Source: Adineta ricciae
Lineage: Eukaryota; Rotifera; Eurotatoria; Adinetida; Adinetidae
Direction of reading: 5' to 3'
Assembly: GCA_905250025.1 (NCBI GenBank)
Contig: CAJNOJ010000261.1
Span: forward strand, 36,717 to 100,716
DNA length: 64,000 nucleotides
Part shown: one piece after another, positions 45,985 to 57,892 of the stretch
Position numbering within the stretch: position 1 is the stretch's first letter
Layout of the letters: every line of letters starts with the position of its first letter
Translations under genes and position numbers: made by a program
The notes under the pieces: generated by a model
Seen by the model: the letters and a program-made list of their open reading frames with translations, nothing else
What the model was told of the DNA's origin: nothing
Databases searched by the model: none

Positions 45985-46135
45985 ATTGATCGCGGGACAA
46001 ACGGAAATAAAGTTTTGTCCAGTCCCGTCGGTCTCTGATTGCAAGTCACTACCTGATGCTAAAGATGTTCCAATGGGTGAGAAAAGACGTCGTGGAAGGC
46101 CATCAAAAGCCAAAAAAGCATTATCAGTTCAATAA
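45985..46135 (+). pseudogene. AT-hook-bearing C-terminal remnant
   Basis: An open frame without start ends with EKRRRGRPSKAKKALSVQ and a stop. RRRGRPSK is a textbook AT-hook (GRP core flanked by basic residues) that binds the minor groove of AT-rich DNA. Bdelloid FLYWCH-type and transposase-derived proteins often end this way. Nothing upstream completes a gene, so it is a remnant or the last exon of something not recognised. Confidence 0.35.
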
Positions 46136-46956
46136 TTTTCTATTACTTGAAATGATGTTATTTTACGGAAATAAATAGACTAAAATACAGTGCAGATAAC
46201 ATTTTTTAACTGAGCAAGAGGTACTGAGAAGTTTATGAAAAAAACTACTGAGCATTGGGTATAAACTACTGAACAATTAAATACAAGCCGAATATTTTTA
46301 AGGACAAATACAAGAGTATGTCATTGAAACACGAATAACAATAGAAGAGAAAGAAATGAAGTCTATCAATTATTAATTCAATGAATAGCACGGTAGCGAT
46401 TAAAACGAATAAGCTATTCAATTGTGAGATGTTTCAACACGCGTATTTTTAGATCTTTTTCAGAGTAATCATTGAAGCGCGAGCAAACGCTTTTGCTCGA
46501 TTTATATTTCTAAGGAAAAGAATTCTTAAAACGAGATTATGGTAGAGAAATTAGTTTCAATTGAATCGTTTTCAAAACGATGCATTATTATGTGAATATA
46601 ACTCAACTAGACATCGTATAGGCTGAGATGGCCATGGGTTTTTTCGAAGGAATTCCACTAATGGATAATGAAAAGTTTGATCTTTGAATGCGAGTAGATT
46701 TCTCATGTTTTTTTTTCATATATTTTGAGTATGTATTGTTCTTCAAGGACACATCTACACTTAAAATATCCAAAAAAAAAAGAGTAGAAAAGACTGTCTC
46801 TTAAAACAGGGTGTAGGCAAAAACTGATTATATATACAAGACACTGATTATTTATTGATGACATCTTTCAGTTTCAAACAAGAACAAGAAGCGAGTTTGT
46901 TCTTAGTAGATTCAACGTTGATGATGAATATTCTATTGAAAATGGATAAATTTATT
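46136..46956. other. Intergenic, no feature seen
   Basis: The 3' flank of the receptor gene at 46957-47940. Short frames only. Confidence 0.4.
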
Positions 46957-47940
46957 TCATGTTACTGTAGGGTGAATAGAATTCACCGGCAACAATCTCC
47001 ATTTCTTTATGATATCCATAACTGGTTGGCTCGATACGAAAATAATCACCATTGTCAATGGTTGAGATATATCAAGTACTAAAATTGCAATACGTAAATG
47101 ATATTTTGGTGGTTTTGTAAAGAAAGACATCAAATTGAAGACTGTATATGGTATACTCAAAATAAGTAGAATGACAACTATGATGACGATTCGACAAACA
47201 ACGATGAAATGACGACGAATTTGAAATAAAGTTTTAGCCGATGTTGCACGAGTACTTATTTTATGCATATGATGAACAAGTTTCATATAGATAGTGATTA
47301 TCATTGACATCGGGATCACATAAAGCACTAACATGTTGTATACAATAGGCACTGATAAACGTAATGGGACTAAACATATTTGATCGACAACACTGTATGT
47401 GATGTCACCAGTTAAAAGCCAAGGAAACATTGTTAAGAAACAATATAACCACTTAACAGATATGGTGATGAGTTGAACCCGAGCTGATTGCCAAGAGAGA
47501 CGAGTTGGATGAACAATGACAATATATCGATAAATTGTTTGTAAAGCACACGAATAAAAAAACAAACCACACCCTACGTAGCCCAAATAACCACGTAATA
47601 TACAAAGTGAATCTTGATAAGCGCTCTGTTGTCGATCATTTTCGAATGAAAACACCGCTATATATGCCATCGTAGATCCAAAAAGAATCTGTGCAAGACA
47701 TGAATTACTGCTAAACATCATCGATACTGTTCGACATGTTCGATACATCAAAACCATAATTGTAAAAACAATAGCAAGCAGACTCGCTGAAACCGTTGAT
47801 ATGATCATTAATACATCTATCAAAATCAACCACCATTCAACGTTGGTTGTCATTACGGTTGTGTTATTCGTTGGCATTGTTCTCGTTAAAGTATAGGAGA
47901 TGTTACTGATGTCTGCGATGTACTTTCTTGTGCTGCACAT
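46957..47940 (-). CDS. Rhodopsin-like 7TM receptor (orphan), 327 aa
   Basis: A single exon from ATG 47940. An extracellular N-terminus with NIS, NNT glycosylation sites precedes seven helices: WWLILIDVLMIISTVSASLL, SCLAQILFGSTMAYIAVF, ILRGYLGYVGCGLFFYSCAL (ending YRYIVIV in the DRY position), VKWLYCFLTMFPWLL, VPIVYNMLVLYVIPMSMII, VVCRIVIIVVILLILSIPY and AILVLDISQPLTMVIIFV. It is of a different subfamily from the receptor at 16944-17861: no WAP in TM6, and an SQPLTM motif in TM7. Ligand unknown; intact. Confidence 0.85.
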   Translation of the reverse strand: MCSTRKYIADISNISYTLTRTMPTNNTTVMTTNVEWWLILIDVLMIISTVSASLLAIVFTIMVLMYRTCRTVSMMFSSNSCLAQILFGSTMAYIAVFSFENDRQQSAYQDSLCILRGYLGYVGCGLFFYSCALQTIYRYIVIVHPTRLSWQSARVQLITISVKWLYCFLTMFPWLLTGDITYSVVDQICLVPLRLSVPIVYNMLVLYVIPMSMIITIYMKLVHHMHKISTRATSAKTLFQIRRHFIVVCRIVIIVVILLILSIPYTVFNLMSFFTKPPKYHLRIAILVLDISQPLTMVIIFVSSQPVMDIIKKWRLLPVNSIHPTVT

Positions 47941-49162
47941 GAATAATAATGCTTAGAAAATAAAATTCTCTCAGTCACAAGTTGGCATTTCTTTACACTG
48001 AGTTGAGTTCTGATGCGACACGAAGAGCAGCATCCTTTTACTCTTGAGCACGACTTCTCTTTCTTTCATTTTAATGTCTTCCAATCCGGGTTTTTTCTTT
48101 TAATATGCGACATATCCCTATAGAAAATATCCGAAAAATGGGTGTCGTACGCATTCTTTTACATCTGTTTTGAAATCGATTCTAAATTATGCGATCACAA
48201 TATGATTTAACCATGTAGTTTGACCGTTCCACCAAATTTTTCTTGTTAATCTTGCGAAGAAAGCTATCGGCAACCAACGAATGAACTCACTGCGGTAATT
48301 GTCAACTAAATTTAAGCAAAAACACTTGATCTCAACTGTCCCTGGAACAAATCGATAAATATCTGCTTCTAGTTTTCGATCTATCTCTGGATTAAGTATC
48401 CATGCATGAAATCTCAATGATACTATTACGAATACCTTAGATTTATTAAATCGATATTGTGTTTGGATGTTTTTCTTTCATTTATTCCTATAATCCGATT
48501 CGTCGTATTACGATGTAACTCTTTCACGAACGCAACTTCTCATTATGCCACTTGTAGTATTTGTTCTTAAACTTTTCCATTTATTCCGTCTTGATAAATA
48601 CACTTGAATTTATTTTTGTTAAGAGTTTAATGTGCTTTTCATTACTGAATGAACACAAAAAAGTGCAATATTTAGTTCGAACAATTAAATGATGAAAGAA
48701 AGAAAAAAAGAAAACATTTTTACATGTGTACATTTAGAATAAATGCCATTCGCTTAGACCAGCGAAATTCAATAGAGTTCCGGGTTGACGGATTCGTACG
48801 AAAATCCAACCGTTACATCGAAGGAATTCGATAAAAACTGCGTAGAGATGCTGTGCAATCCGTTTGAAGTTGTTAATAATGTCTATGTGTTAGAAGATTT
48901 CATTCGAAATTTACGCACATACTTTTGCAAATTCGAGTGTGCATCAGTAGATTTTAACTCATCGTAAAATAATTGTGCTGACCCATACGTTTTACCTGAA
49001 ATGTTCTTATTGACAATATAGTTTTCACTTATTTTTTGAATTCAAAATACCGTTCTCTAAGGACATTTATTCACCTAATTATATTTGTTTTATGAATTTT
49101 TTCTATCACAAGAACAAATCAACAACGCAAAACCAAACAAAAGAAAATGTGTTTTTGGTCTC
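47941..49162. other. Intergenic, no gene recognised
   Basis: A minus-strand frame at 48187-48417 starts at TTG and has no domain I recognise. Otherwise nothing. Confidence 0.4.
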
Positions 49163-49690
49163 TTAGAGAATCCATAGGCGAATGAACGTTTTGAATCGTT
49201 TGTCTCTACTGATCACACATGATAAACGAGTTTCTAACCATTGAATCAACTCATCATTGCCGGATGATGTTGCCGTTCGATGTCCCCATTGATCATCTTC
49301 ACAGAACACTTTCAATGTGCGAAGATTCGGTAAACCATGAACAAGATCAAGTATGCTTGTTCGCTTTTGTACATTCAATGAAAGAAATTCACAATGAATA
49401 CCTAATGGCGAATGGATTAAATCGTAGCACTTGTTCGTAGTAAAATAAGTTGTTGTTTTATTAATTGAACAACATGCATTTTGAAATTGAAGTGATCGAA
49501 TCGAATGACTGAAGAGATGTAGTGGAATCTCTTGAACGATCAATGGAAACCAGGCTAATACCTCGAATGAATAGAGATGAGGAGCACGATCGATCAATTT
49601 CTGTAATTGATAAACAGCCATATTACCATCAATTAATGGAAAACATCCGATTTGTAGAGTGACCAATTGATCAAATTGGGGTAAATTGGT
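49163..49690 (-). pseudogene. F-box/LRR family 3' end, truncated at a single N
   Basis: The minus strand reads LRR-type text (FDQLVTLQIGCFPLID, LQKLIDRAPHLYSFEVL, SIRSLQFQNAC, LVHGLPNLRTLKVF) and ends FKTFIRLWIL, the same kind of ending as the intact F-box protein at 30977-33035 (FLRVWL). The reading breaks at the N at 49691, where Argonaute sequence on the other strand begins, so the F-box and most LRRs are missing. It is the C-terminal 170 residues of a related but distinct gene. Confidence 0.7.
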
Positions 49691-49691
49691 N
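49691..49691. other. Single-N junction between F-box/LRR and Argonaute fragments
   Basis: The N joins the interior of a minus-strand LRR exon to the interior of Argonaute exon 11 on the plus strand. Confidence 0.9.
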
Positions 49692-50243
49692 AGAAACGAC
49701 ATAATACACGTTTTTTTCTTTATCAAGACGGGAAAACGTTGAATGTTGAAGCAGGAACAGTAATTGATCAAGGAATAACTCATCCATCACAATTTGATTT
49801 TTATCTTTGTTCCCAAGCAGCGATGTAAGAAGTTTCATTTGAACAAATTCGAATAAAAGAATTCCTTTTTTAGAATGGGTACATCTCGACCAACACTTTA
49901 TCATGTTCTTCACGATGATATTGGATTCAATAGTGATGATTTACAACAATTAACATATTGGTTATGTCACACAGACATGCGTTGTACGAAATCAGTTTCC
50001 ATTCCAGCACCTGTTCATTATGCGCATCTGGCAGCATATGGGTCACGTTCGTTGAAATTTGAAGATGATCGAGACTCAGAAGGGTGAGTAGGAATTTTGA
50101 AAAGATCTTTTTCGTATTGAAATCTTTAGTTCGATGATTGATGGTGGTGATGACGATGAACCTCAGACATATTCACTTGACGATATTCGAACACAATTGA
50201 TGATTCTTGATCCGAAAGTGGCTGATGATATGTGGTTTATCTA
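49692..50243 (+). pseudogene. Argonaute 3' end (copy C), last three exons
   Basis: This matches 13002-13553: [14 protein letters not shown] through [14 protein letters not shown], the [15 protein letters not shown] block with the catalytic His, and the terminal VADDMWFI stop. Splice sites and introns are conserved. Differences are mostly silent; one visible change is a shortened DGDDDD acidic run. Right after the stop the two copies diverge completely. Here a coiled-coil-like open stretch (LREELKKVSKLNYYREQLLQ, to 50351) follows that is absent after copy B. Could be the missing 3' end of copy A (7503-8290), displaced by misassembly. Confidence 0.8.
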
Positions 50244-50506
50244 AATGATCTTCGAGAAGAATTAAAGAAAGTATCCAAACTAAATTATTATCGTGAACAA
50301 CTCTTACAAAGTATTACTGGTTCGTCTCTTGAAGGTGTGAACTGTACATGAAATGTTGAGATGAAAACGATTGATTTCAATGAGTTTATAAATATAAATT
50401 TTATCCATTATTTTCCTTAAAATTTAAAAGAAAGAACAATTCCTTAGGAGAAGTTTATGTCAGATTTGACTGGTTTGCTATATCGCAACTTTTTCGAGTG
50501 AATTTA

Positions 50507-50911
50507 TTATTCTCCACTAGAACAAAACGTACATAACCAACACATACCAAATAGAAAATCAATACATCCGGCAATGATTGTCATATGCACATATGCACAC
50601 CTAGTCCATCTTCGATCAGATGTACAACTTTGTTGACGAATAGTGATGAAAAAGCCAATACATATCAGACCAGATATAATAAAACAAATCGCATTGAACA
50701 TACCACAGCATGATTTCTTCGTAGGTTCTGCTGTTTCAGTTTTTATGTATTCAGTATTAACACGTATTAGCCGAGCCTTAAGTTGCTCTTCAGCAGTAGT
50801 TGATGCAATATATTGCTCATAAGCTGTCTGAGGTATTCGAATAGCAGTGTGAGTAGAAGATTGGATTTCATGAGGATTGATCGCTGAAGTTGAAGAATTA
50901 TGTTGAGTCAT
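50507..50911 (-). CDS. Small two-TM protein, 134 aa, unknown
   Basis: ATG 50911 opens a Ser/Thr-rich cytosolic-like N-terminus, then a CCGMF motif leading into a first membrane segment (AICFIISGLICIGFFITI), a short loop with CTSDRRWTRC, and a second segment (MTIIAGCIDFLFGMCWLCTF) ending CSSGE. Cysteines at the membrane border suggest palmitoylation. No family recognised. The frame is complete and has no detectable lesion. Confidence 0.55.
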   Translation of the reverse strand: MTQHNSSTSAINPHEIQSSTHTAIRIPQTAYEQYIASTTAEEQLKARLIRVNTEYIKTETAEPTKKSCCGMFNAICFIISGLICIGFFITIRQQSCTSDRRWTRCAYVHMTIIAGCIDFLFGMCWLCTFCSSGE

Positions 50912-51986
50912 TGCTTGTATCTTATTGTTACTCTTTGTAATATGAAAATGCTTATTTTTTCACATTGTTTTAAATACCTTATCCTCTATTGATTCAATGT
51001 AACATGAAATGGCATTTGACTCAGAACATAGTTTGTTGTTTGTATGTCAGAGATGAGACATATTCTATCATAAAAAACACGAATCGATTGAAGATCTAAT
51101 GTCATTTTGAGATAGTTATAATCACTTCCCTGCTTTTTTAAAGAATGATAAAATATAGTTATAAATAGATTCAAATGAAGAGTATGATGCAATGTTGGCT
51201 AAGGCTTTCAAAGAAACTATCGATGACAGAATTTGGAAGTACATGATTTACACTTCTGAAAATCAAATAAATTGAAAAGTTTCATCGTATAACGGTGAGA
51301 GAATGAAGCTGATATTCATCTGCAACTGTTGTTTCAATTATTTCTTTCCTGCTTCCAACGTTTTACTTCAGCTTTAATATGATTAGAGACTTTCATTCTT
51401 ACCCATAGCCAAATCAATACAATTAATATTTGAAAAAAGTAATTGTGAACTTATTGAATTTTGATGAAATCATCGAACGATTCGTCTATTTCGAGCATCA
51501 GATAATTATCAAAAATAATATCTGTTGGACTAATTTACTATTCCTTAATACTATTGACCAACGACAAAGTTACATTCGATTGCATTAGATCTTTCATTTA
51601 TAGCAATATAAATTACTTCTTTTTATGTGCTTGTAGTCATATATGATATATATTTATTACTCACATGTTTTGATGATGTTGAACTGATGTGTTCACCAGT
51701 ATTCAGATCGATCATAAATGTATTTTTACTTTTTTTAAAATATATTTCATGAATTAATTGTTCATTTGATGTTATAAATATTGATCTTCTCTCATAGTAG
51801 TCATTATTTTCCTTGTCTCTTTTTACAAATAGTGATGATAATATTTATGTATGTGAGAATAAGAAATATATTATTATAGTAAATGACTCATTTCACCTAT
51901 GAATATAAATGTTGAATTTCAACTATAGATGGCGCAAATGATTGAATAATATTTCTATGCATGCTTTTCAGTTCTCAATAGGCTAT
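50912..51986. other. AT-rich intergenic region left of the hAT element
   Basis: No coding exon or repeat recognised. Confidence 0.4.
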
Positions 51987-54900
51987 CAGTGTTTGCAATG
52001 GCAAGTGTACACAGCAAGAACAAAATGTACAGAACATCTGCTATATCTTATGTACACGCTACTTTACACTTTGCCAAAAAAAACAGAATGTACACCGTAC
52101 ATTTTGAAAAAGAATTTTACACTTTGATTTATTATGAGTTATGACATTTTCTAAGATACTATGGTATATTAAAATTGAACTTACATCTTCGTATAGCACC
52201 AAGCTGTGACCTCTTTCGAATGATCTTGTTACTGGTTTCATATAGCTAAAGCTTTTTTGTTGTAATCTCTCTCTTTCAATCAAATTTATTAATTTTCTCT
52301 GAAGCTCTGTAGTTCAAATGATTAAGTCAATCTTTTAATGATCCAAAGAGAAATATTTTTCTGATTTGTTTTTAGATCTTTGTTTGATGAATCAAAACCA
52401 ACCAAAGTTATATGAACTGTGGAGGAAAAATGCGGCTTCATCTGATCGTGACTATGAACATATTCCAGTTGTATTTGATAGTCATATCAATGTTTCAACT
52501 TCAAACATCTCTTCAACATCAGCAACAACAATTACAACTGTTCCAGTTCCATTAACACCAACGTCATTATCATCGTTAAGTACTTCATCTCCGAAACAAG
52601 TATATTCATCATCATCAAAAATATCATGTTCATCGACAATGCCTGTGCCATCATCATTCTCAACGGTCTCATCTTTACCAATTGTAATTTTATCTTTACC
52701 ATCATCTACATTACCACGACCTATATCCGGATCTTCAGCATCAACAATCTCATGTTCGCATAACAAAACTTCTTCATTATCATCATCTATTGAAGTTGAA
52801 GTATCAGTGTCCGTAACTAACGCCGTCGACAAACATTCAACAGCAAGAATCTCAACACATCGATCCAATCACCGTACTCAATACTTATCTAAATGGGAAA
52901 CACAACCTGAAGCACAATATCTTACACACGTTCTGAACAATTATGGTGTAATAGAAGAAAAATTCGTTTGCTGGTTGTATTTGGAAAACAATTCAATGTT
53001 TTGCCGTTTATGTCAGCGGCATGGAATGAAAATAAATTCGAATAGTAAGTTTTTATGTTTCAAGATAACATTATATCTGTGATATAAGTTTATGTTTATC
53101 ATAATCGAGACTAATTGATCATGTATACACACTGACCAACAACTTTTCGGTTTACACAATAATTGTTTATTTAGAAAAAGACAATGTTTGGTGCACAACT
53201 GGCATGACAACGTTATCATATGACAAAATAGAACATCATAAAAATGAGAGCATTGTACATAAAGAAGCTGACAAGCAAGAGTTACTTCTATCGTCTCAAG
53301 CTCAACCAAATTGGCATATAACATAACAAAAACAATTGACAAAACACGAAAAAGCTATACAAAATCTCATGGCATCAAGTATATATTTATGTCAAGAAGA
53401 CAACTCACTAAATAGTATTGAATCATTATGTGTCTTATTGGAGAAGTTAGATGTACCTTTACTACCCGCTGAAGTTGCTAGAGTAAATTATCGTAATGGC
53501 AAAGCTGCATTGTGTTTTATTCAGCACATTGCAAACTATTTTCATGAAGAATTAGTTCAAAAAGTAAAAGCAAGTCTAGTTTGTGGTACGATAATAAGTA
53601 TATACATCTGTACATAATCAAAGTTCTTTTCTTCTCTTTCTAGGTTGGATGATGGATGAGTCGACCTCACGGTCGACTGAAAAATCGTGCATTATTTATG
53701 TGCGATATGTTGAAAACAACGAAGCCAAAACATCCTATTATGGTTTATTAGATCTACAAGGTGATGGTACAGCTAAAAATATTGTGAAGAATTTATCAGA
53801 GTTGTGGTCAAAAGATGGTTTGAAACCACAGAATTCCTGCTGGTTAGCAACAGATAATGCGCCAACGTTCACCGGTAAGTTTTTTAATCTTTTACTGCAT
53901 GGTCCTTGGAACACTGTCAGGATTATTTCAGGTAAACATGAAAGTGTAATCGCTAAATTAAGGAGTTATCTAGCTACTGACTTTTTGGAATTAAACACAT
54001 GTGTCGCTCATTCTTTTGCACTTGTTGGTTCTCAATCAGCATATATTCCTAAAATACAAAGTACATGTTGTTTTTTTCCACTACATGTTGTGCAATTTAT
54101 TTTTTTTATTTATCATAGATGGCAAACAAATATTTATACAAACTGACGCTGTGATGAAGCTGGAATCAACAATCAGTAGTATTTACGATTATTTTAAGCA
54201 CAGTTCCAGTCGACAGTATAATCTTAAGTCTTGGCAAAATTTTATGGACAGCCCCGAACTTAAATTCAAAAAACTGTTTGATATTCGATGGTCTTCGATT
54301 CGCGATTGTATCAAGCCAATATTTGCTAATATTGAACCAGGTTTTTATACATCAAAGTAATTCCATTTAGGATGTCAATCATTACTTGGATTGTTGAAAG
54401 AAACAGTACTTGATCTTCAAATTTCGAAAAGAAATCGAGAACAAGCGAAAGAATTATTTGATTCAATATTAGATGACGAATTTCTTTTTTCACTTCATAT
54501 GCATTATGATCTTCATGAATGTATTCTTGGTAAGAATATATCTTTTTTTGAATGTTCTCGAAAAACAGCTTTCGCCAATCTGCACAATTTTTTTATCCTA
54601 GGCCCAATTACAAAGTGCACGCAAAGTGACCATCTTTCATATTTAAATTTAATGGAAATAATACAAGAGAAAAGAACCATTTTAGAAGGTTGGACATTTC
54701 AATCTCTGTCAGATGTTGGACCTGCACTGTCAGACTATATTGAATCAACAAAAAATGGAATATTCGGTGCATTCGATATCAGTTTGGGTGATCGTCAGAA
54801 GTTTTTACACAATTCTCATCAACATATTCATCGTCTACTTCAAGAAATAGCTAAACGATTTCCTCCATCAGTTGTTCAAGAAAACTTGTCGGTCTTATTT

Positions 54901-56137
54901 GATCCTCAACACTTATTTAAACACAAGAACAAAATTAATATAAATGAATATGGTCGATCAGCACTTAGCTTTTTACGAAAAAAATATAAAAATGTTGTTG
55001 GCTTTGATCATTCATCTGTTGGAAATGAATGGGAATCACTTAAAGTTTCCATTTACGATTACGTGAATAATCTTCCAAATAATACTCCAGTGAATGAATT
55101 TTGGAAAAACTTTATTTTATTAAATATATTTCTTATATCACCAACAAACTCGGCTGAGTGCGAAAAGGGAGTATGTTCAGTAGCTTATTTTGAAATTTTA
55201 CATCGTTTTATCTTGATATATAATTTTTATAGTATTCGGCAACGAATAGAATCCAAACCTTTGGGAGATGTCGTCTCAAAATTCTCACATTAGATGTATT
55301 GATGAATGTACGTATGCTGCTCAAAGATGATCTACGAAGGTGAGATGAAAACGATCACTTTTTTTCTTTTGAAAATCGGAAACATCTTATTCAGTCATAG
55401 ATGCCAAGAGGTTATTGATAAATCATTTGAATCTTGGAACAACATTGACTATCATCGTCGTTGTCATCAAATACAACTTTTATTAGATACACCCGATGAT
55501 TATGAACCAGCTAAGCAAATTTGATCAACTGCAAAACGAAGTATTTCAATTGTTCAGTTGAAAATGATGCATAAGAAATCAAGAAAACCGAAGGCCAAGT
55601 CAATAAAATGTAAATCATGGCTTTTGGATTTTCATACAGACTATTGAATCTTTTTCAGGCGCTAATGGATGCAAAACTGAGGTGTCAGCCGATGATCCAG
55701 TTCAAGCCGAAGCTATTCAATGTTGCCATCAAGATGAACAATTTGATTGGGTTGAACCTGTTGATAATTGTTCACGTTGGCTCTGCAACAATTGTAGAAT
55801 TAAGCTCAGTATAAATGTGAAATCTTTATGGTTCTGCTGTGATCATGAAGAAATGCACCTCGATGAAGATGAAAGTGAAGAATTATGAGTGTTTTGATGA
55901 TTGAAAATCAATATCATAGTAGATGCACTTGTTTTTTTTATATAATAGTATACAATATTGTAAATTTATTAGTTGATGACACAGTTTATGAATGTACCAT
56001 TCAGGCGTTACTACATGTTATTTTTAATGAATGAAATTGAAAACTATGAACTTTATTTGTCTTTTTAGATAAGAAAAAAAATGAATTATTTTGTACATTT
56101 TGGTACACTTTGTTCTAGATTTCCCTTGCAAACCTTG
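51987..56137 (+). mobile_element. hAT-superfamily DNA transposon, 4.15 kb
   Basis: The left end 'cagtgtttgcaatggcaag' and the reverse complement of the right end 'caaggtttgcaagggaaat' share 14 of 19 positions, and the left starts with the CAGTG typical of hAT termini. Subterminal GTACA/GTACACTTT words recur inside both ends. Between them lies one transposase gene. Candidate 8-bp target duplications (taggctat / gtgtaaac) do not match, so either the exact ends or the insertion flank have changed. Confidence 0.7.
52387..55888 (+). pseudogene. hAT-like transposase (KIAA1586/ZMYM-type), many exons, two in-frame stops
   Basis: The ATG at 52387 follows an acceptor-like TTTTTAG. In order: MNQNQPKLYELWRKN, a Ser/Thr spacer, a TTF-type zinc finger (FCRLCQRHG... 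intron 53045-53174 ...VWCTTGMTTLSYDKIEHHK), then the catalytic core starting WMMDESTSRSTEKSCIIYVRYV. SGKHESVIAKLR, NTCVAHSFALVGS and LFDIRWSSIRDCI follow, then the C-terminal dimer region TNSAECEKG...RLKILTLDVLMNVRMLLK. A final cysteine/His module (SRWLCNNCRIKL, LWFCCDHEEMHL) ends at 55888. Lesions: TAA at 53324-53326 and TGA at 55522-55524, both with family-like coding continuing in the same frame. Otherwise well preserved, suggesting recent activity. DNA excision and reinsertion is the family function. Confidence 0.75.
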
Positions 56138-56210
56138 GTGTAAACATCCATTACGTCCTCTGTTCATCGCACGTTCAATAGAATTTATCTTTGTTTTTTT
56201 ATTGTTTATC

Positions 56211-56968
56211 ATGGGATTAATCAATTGTGAAATCGAACTTAATACTAAACAATACACTGACGGAATGTCATTTCCACAAAATCTCGAGCAATTTTATATG
56301 GATCCAAAGAAGATTGGAAACGTATATGTAGTGGTATTTAAACATGATTTTTTACATCGAAAATTGGCCCATCATGCCTTAATCGTTGATGTTGCTGGTA
56401 GCTCAACAGATTCACATACATGTGGAGCAACAATCCATTTAACGGCAAAAGCTTCAACAAAAATTACTGAATTTCATATCCATGATCGATCATTTCGCAG
56501 AGAAGACTTTCATGAAATTATTTACATTGGACGTCTACATCCACCACAATACTCACCTTGGTTCTGGGCATACGATATTCAGCGAGAGGTAAAAATGCAT
56601 TTCTTGGATTCGATTTATTCAAATAAACGAAATGTCTTATTCAATTCTAGGGATTACAATTATTTCTAGGATTGACAAATCAAAGAAAAAATGTGATCTG
56701 GTCTGCAGAAATTAATTGCCAAACATATGTGGCTTACTGATTGCAACGGCACGGATTTCATTGGCCACCTCAACTTTCTTATCTAACTGAAGATCATACA
56801 CCAGTCATTATCGATGTGGCCATCGAAATAATTCATCTCAGTGCTGCAGCCAGTGTGAAACTAATTCCTGAACAAAGTGAAGAGCAAAAAATAATCTTGA
56901 GAAACATTCGAATTAGTGTATTTCTGGTAAAAAATGCTACTTTGATTGTATTTGAACTTTTCCATTGA
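56211..56968 (+). pseudogene. Unknown gene with possible NlpC/P60-like or LRAT-like core, interrupted by TGA
   Basis: Exon 1 is 56211-56588 and exon 2 starts at 56651 after a 62-bp GTAAAA...TCTAG phase-0 intron. The protein starts MGLINCEIELNTKQYTDG and has KLAHHALIVDV and IHLTAKASTKITEF, then EDFHEIIYIG, and after the intron VIWSAEINCQTYVAY. A His followed by beta-strand and a distant 'NCxxY/F' is the layout of LRAT/NlpC-P60 cysteine hydrolases; this is a weak inference. TGA at 56738-56740 interrupts right after NCQTYVAY, and the same frame continues as LQRHGFHWPPQLSYLTEDH to 56968. It begins 74 bp after the transposon end, so promoter damage by the insertion is possible. Confidence 0.45.
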
Positions 56969-57892
56969 TCTTTGATAAAAATAAAAAACATGTTCTGATC
57001 AATACATTTTTCAATCAAAAAAGTCAATGCCTTTTCAATCGATTCGAAGAAGAAATAAGAATATTGTCTAACGATAATTCGATTAGATAAATGCCAATTT
57101 AAATTTGAAATGATCATCCTTTAAAAGTTCGATTTTTCTTCGAGCAAACACCTTAATCTGCACCAACGAAAAATTATGTCAAACTAATTTTTTAATCTTC
57201 TGTTTTTTTCTACGTACGAATTTCCTTTTTCTTTCTCAAAAATGACTTCATGTGTTATGATTCATGTTGATCTTACTGTTGAATTTTGTATAAAGTTGAA
57301 TCGATTTGATACATGTCATCGATCTATGTCGTCTGATAAAACTAATTCTTGTCTTCATGATTGCTAATAGACTTCAGAAGAAGAAAAATGATTGCACTGA
57401 AAAAAAGAAAACACAAATAACTTCTGATGAAATCGTCGAAAATAGATCTATTCTCTTTTGATTTTGTTGGAATTTGCATTGAAATGAAATTTTGTATGCA
57501 TCATTTTCATGAGCAAATAGACATATTTCTCTGGAGAAATATCCCAACACAATCATAAAGCTTTCTTAGGTGCACATTGACTCTAAAAGAAGTCTAATCA
57601 AGAATTTAATTGGAAATATTTATCAAACAATCAAATTGATTCAAAGATTAAAACAGGAACAGCACCACCATTGAGGGAACAAATGGAACAGAGCTCGGAA
57701 AATTGCGGAAAAAGAGCTTGATTTTTTTTACATATGTGTGTATTTGAGTGTATACGATGGATAACATGGATTCATTTATGTTACTGGTACGAAGGAGCTG
57801 CTCCATTTAATCCTTCTACTAACAACGGATTAGAAGTCTGAACGGTCGCATAAAGCAACATTATACTATGCGCAATAAATTACCACTTGCTC
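56969..57892. other. Intergenic, no feature seen
   Basis: Short AT-rich frames only; no motif on either strand. Confidence 0.4.

Noticed and set aside
48187-48417. Minus-strand 76-codon frame
   Set aside because: It begins at TTG, there is no domain, and no flanking exon could be joined.
56738-56740. Possible selenocysteine or readthrough TGA
   Set aside because: No SECIS-like structure was recognised downstream and the residue is not at a redox motif; a simple nonsense change is more likely.
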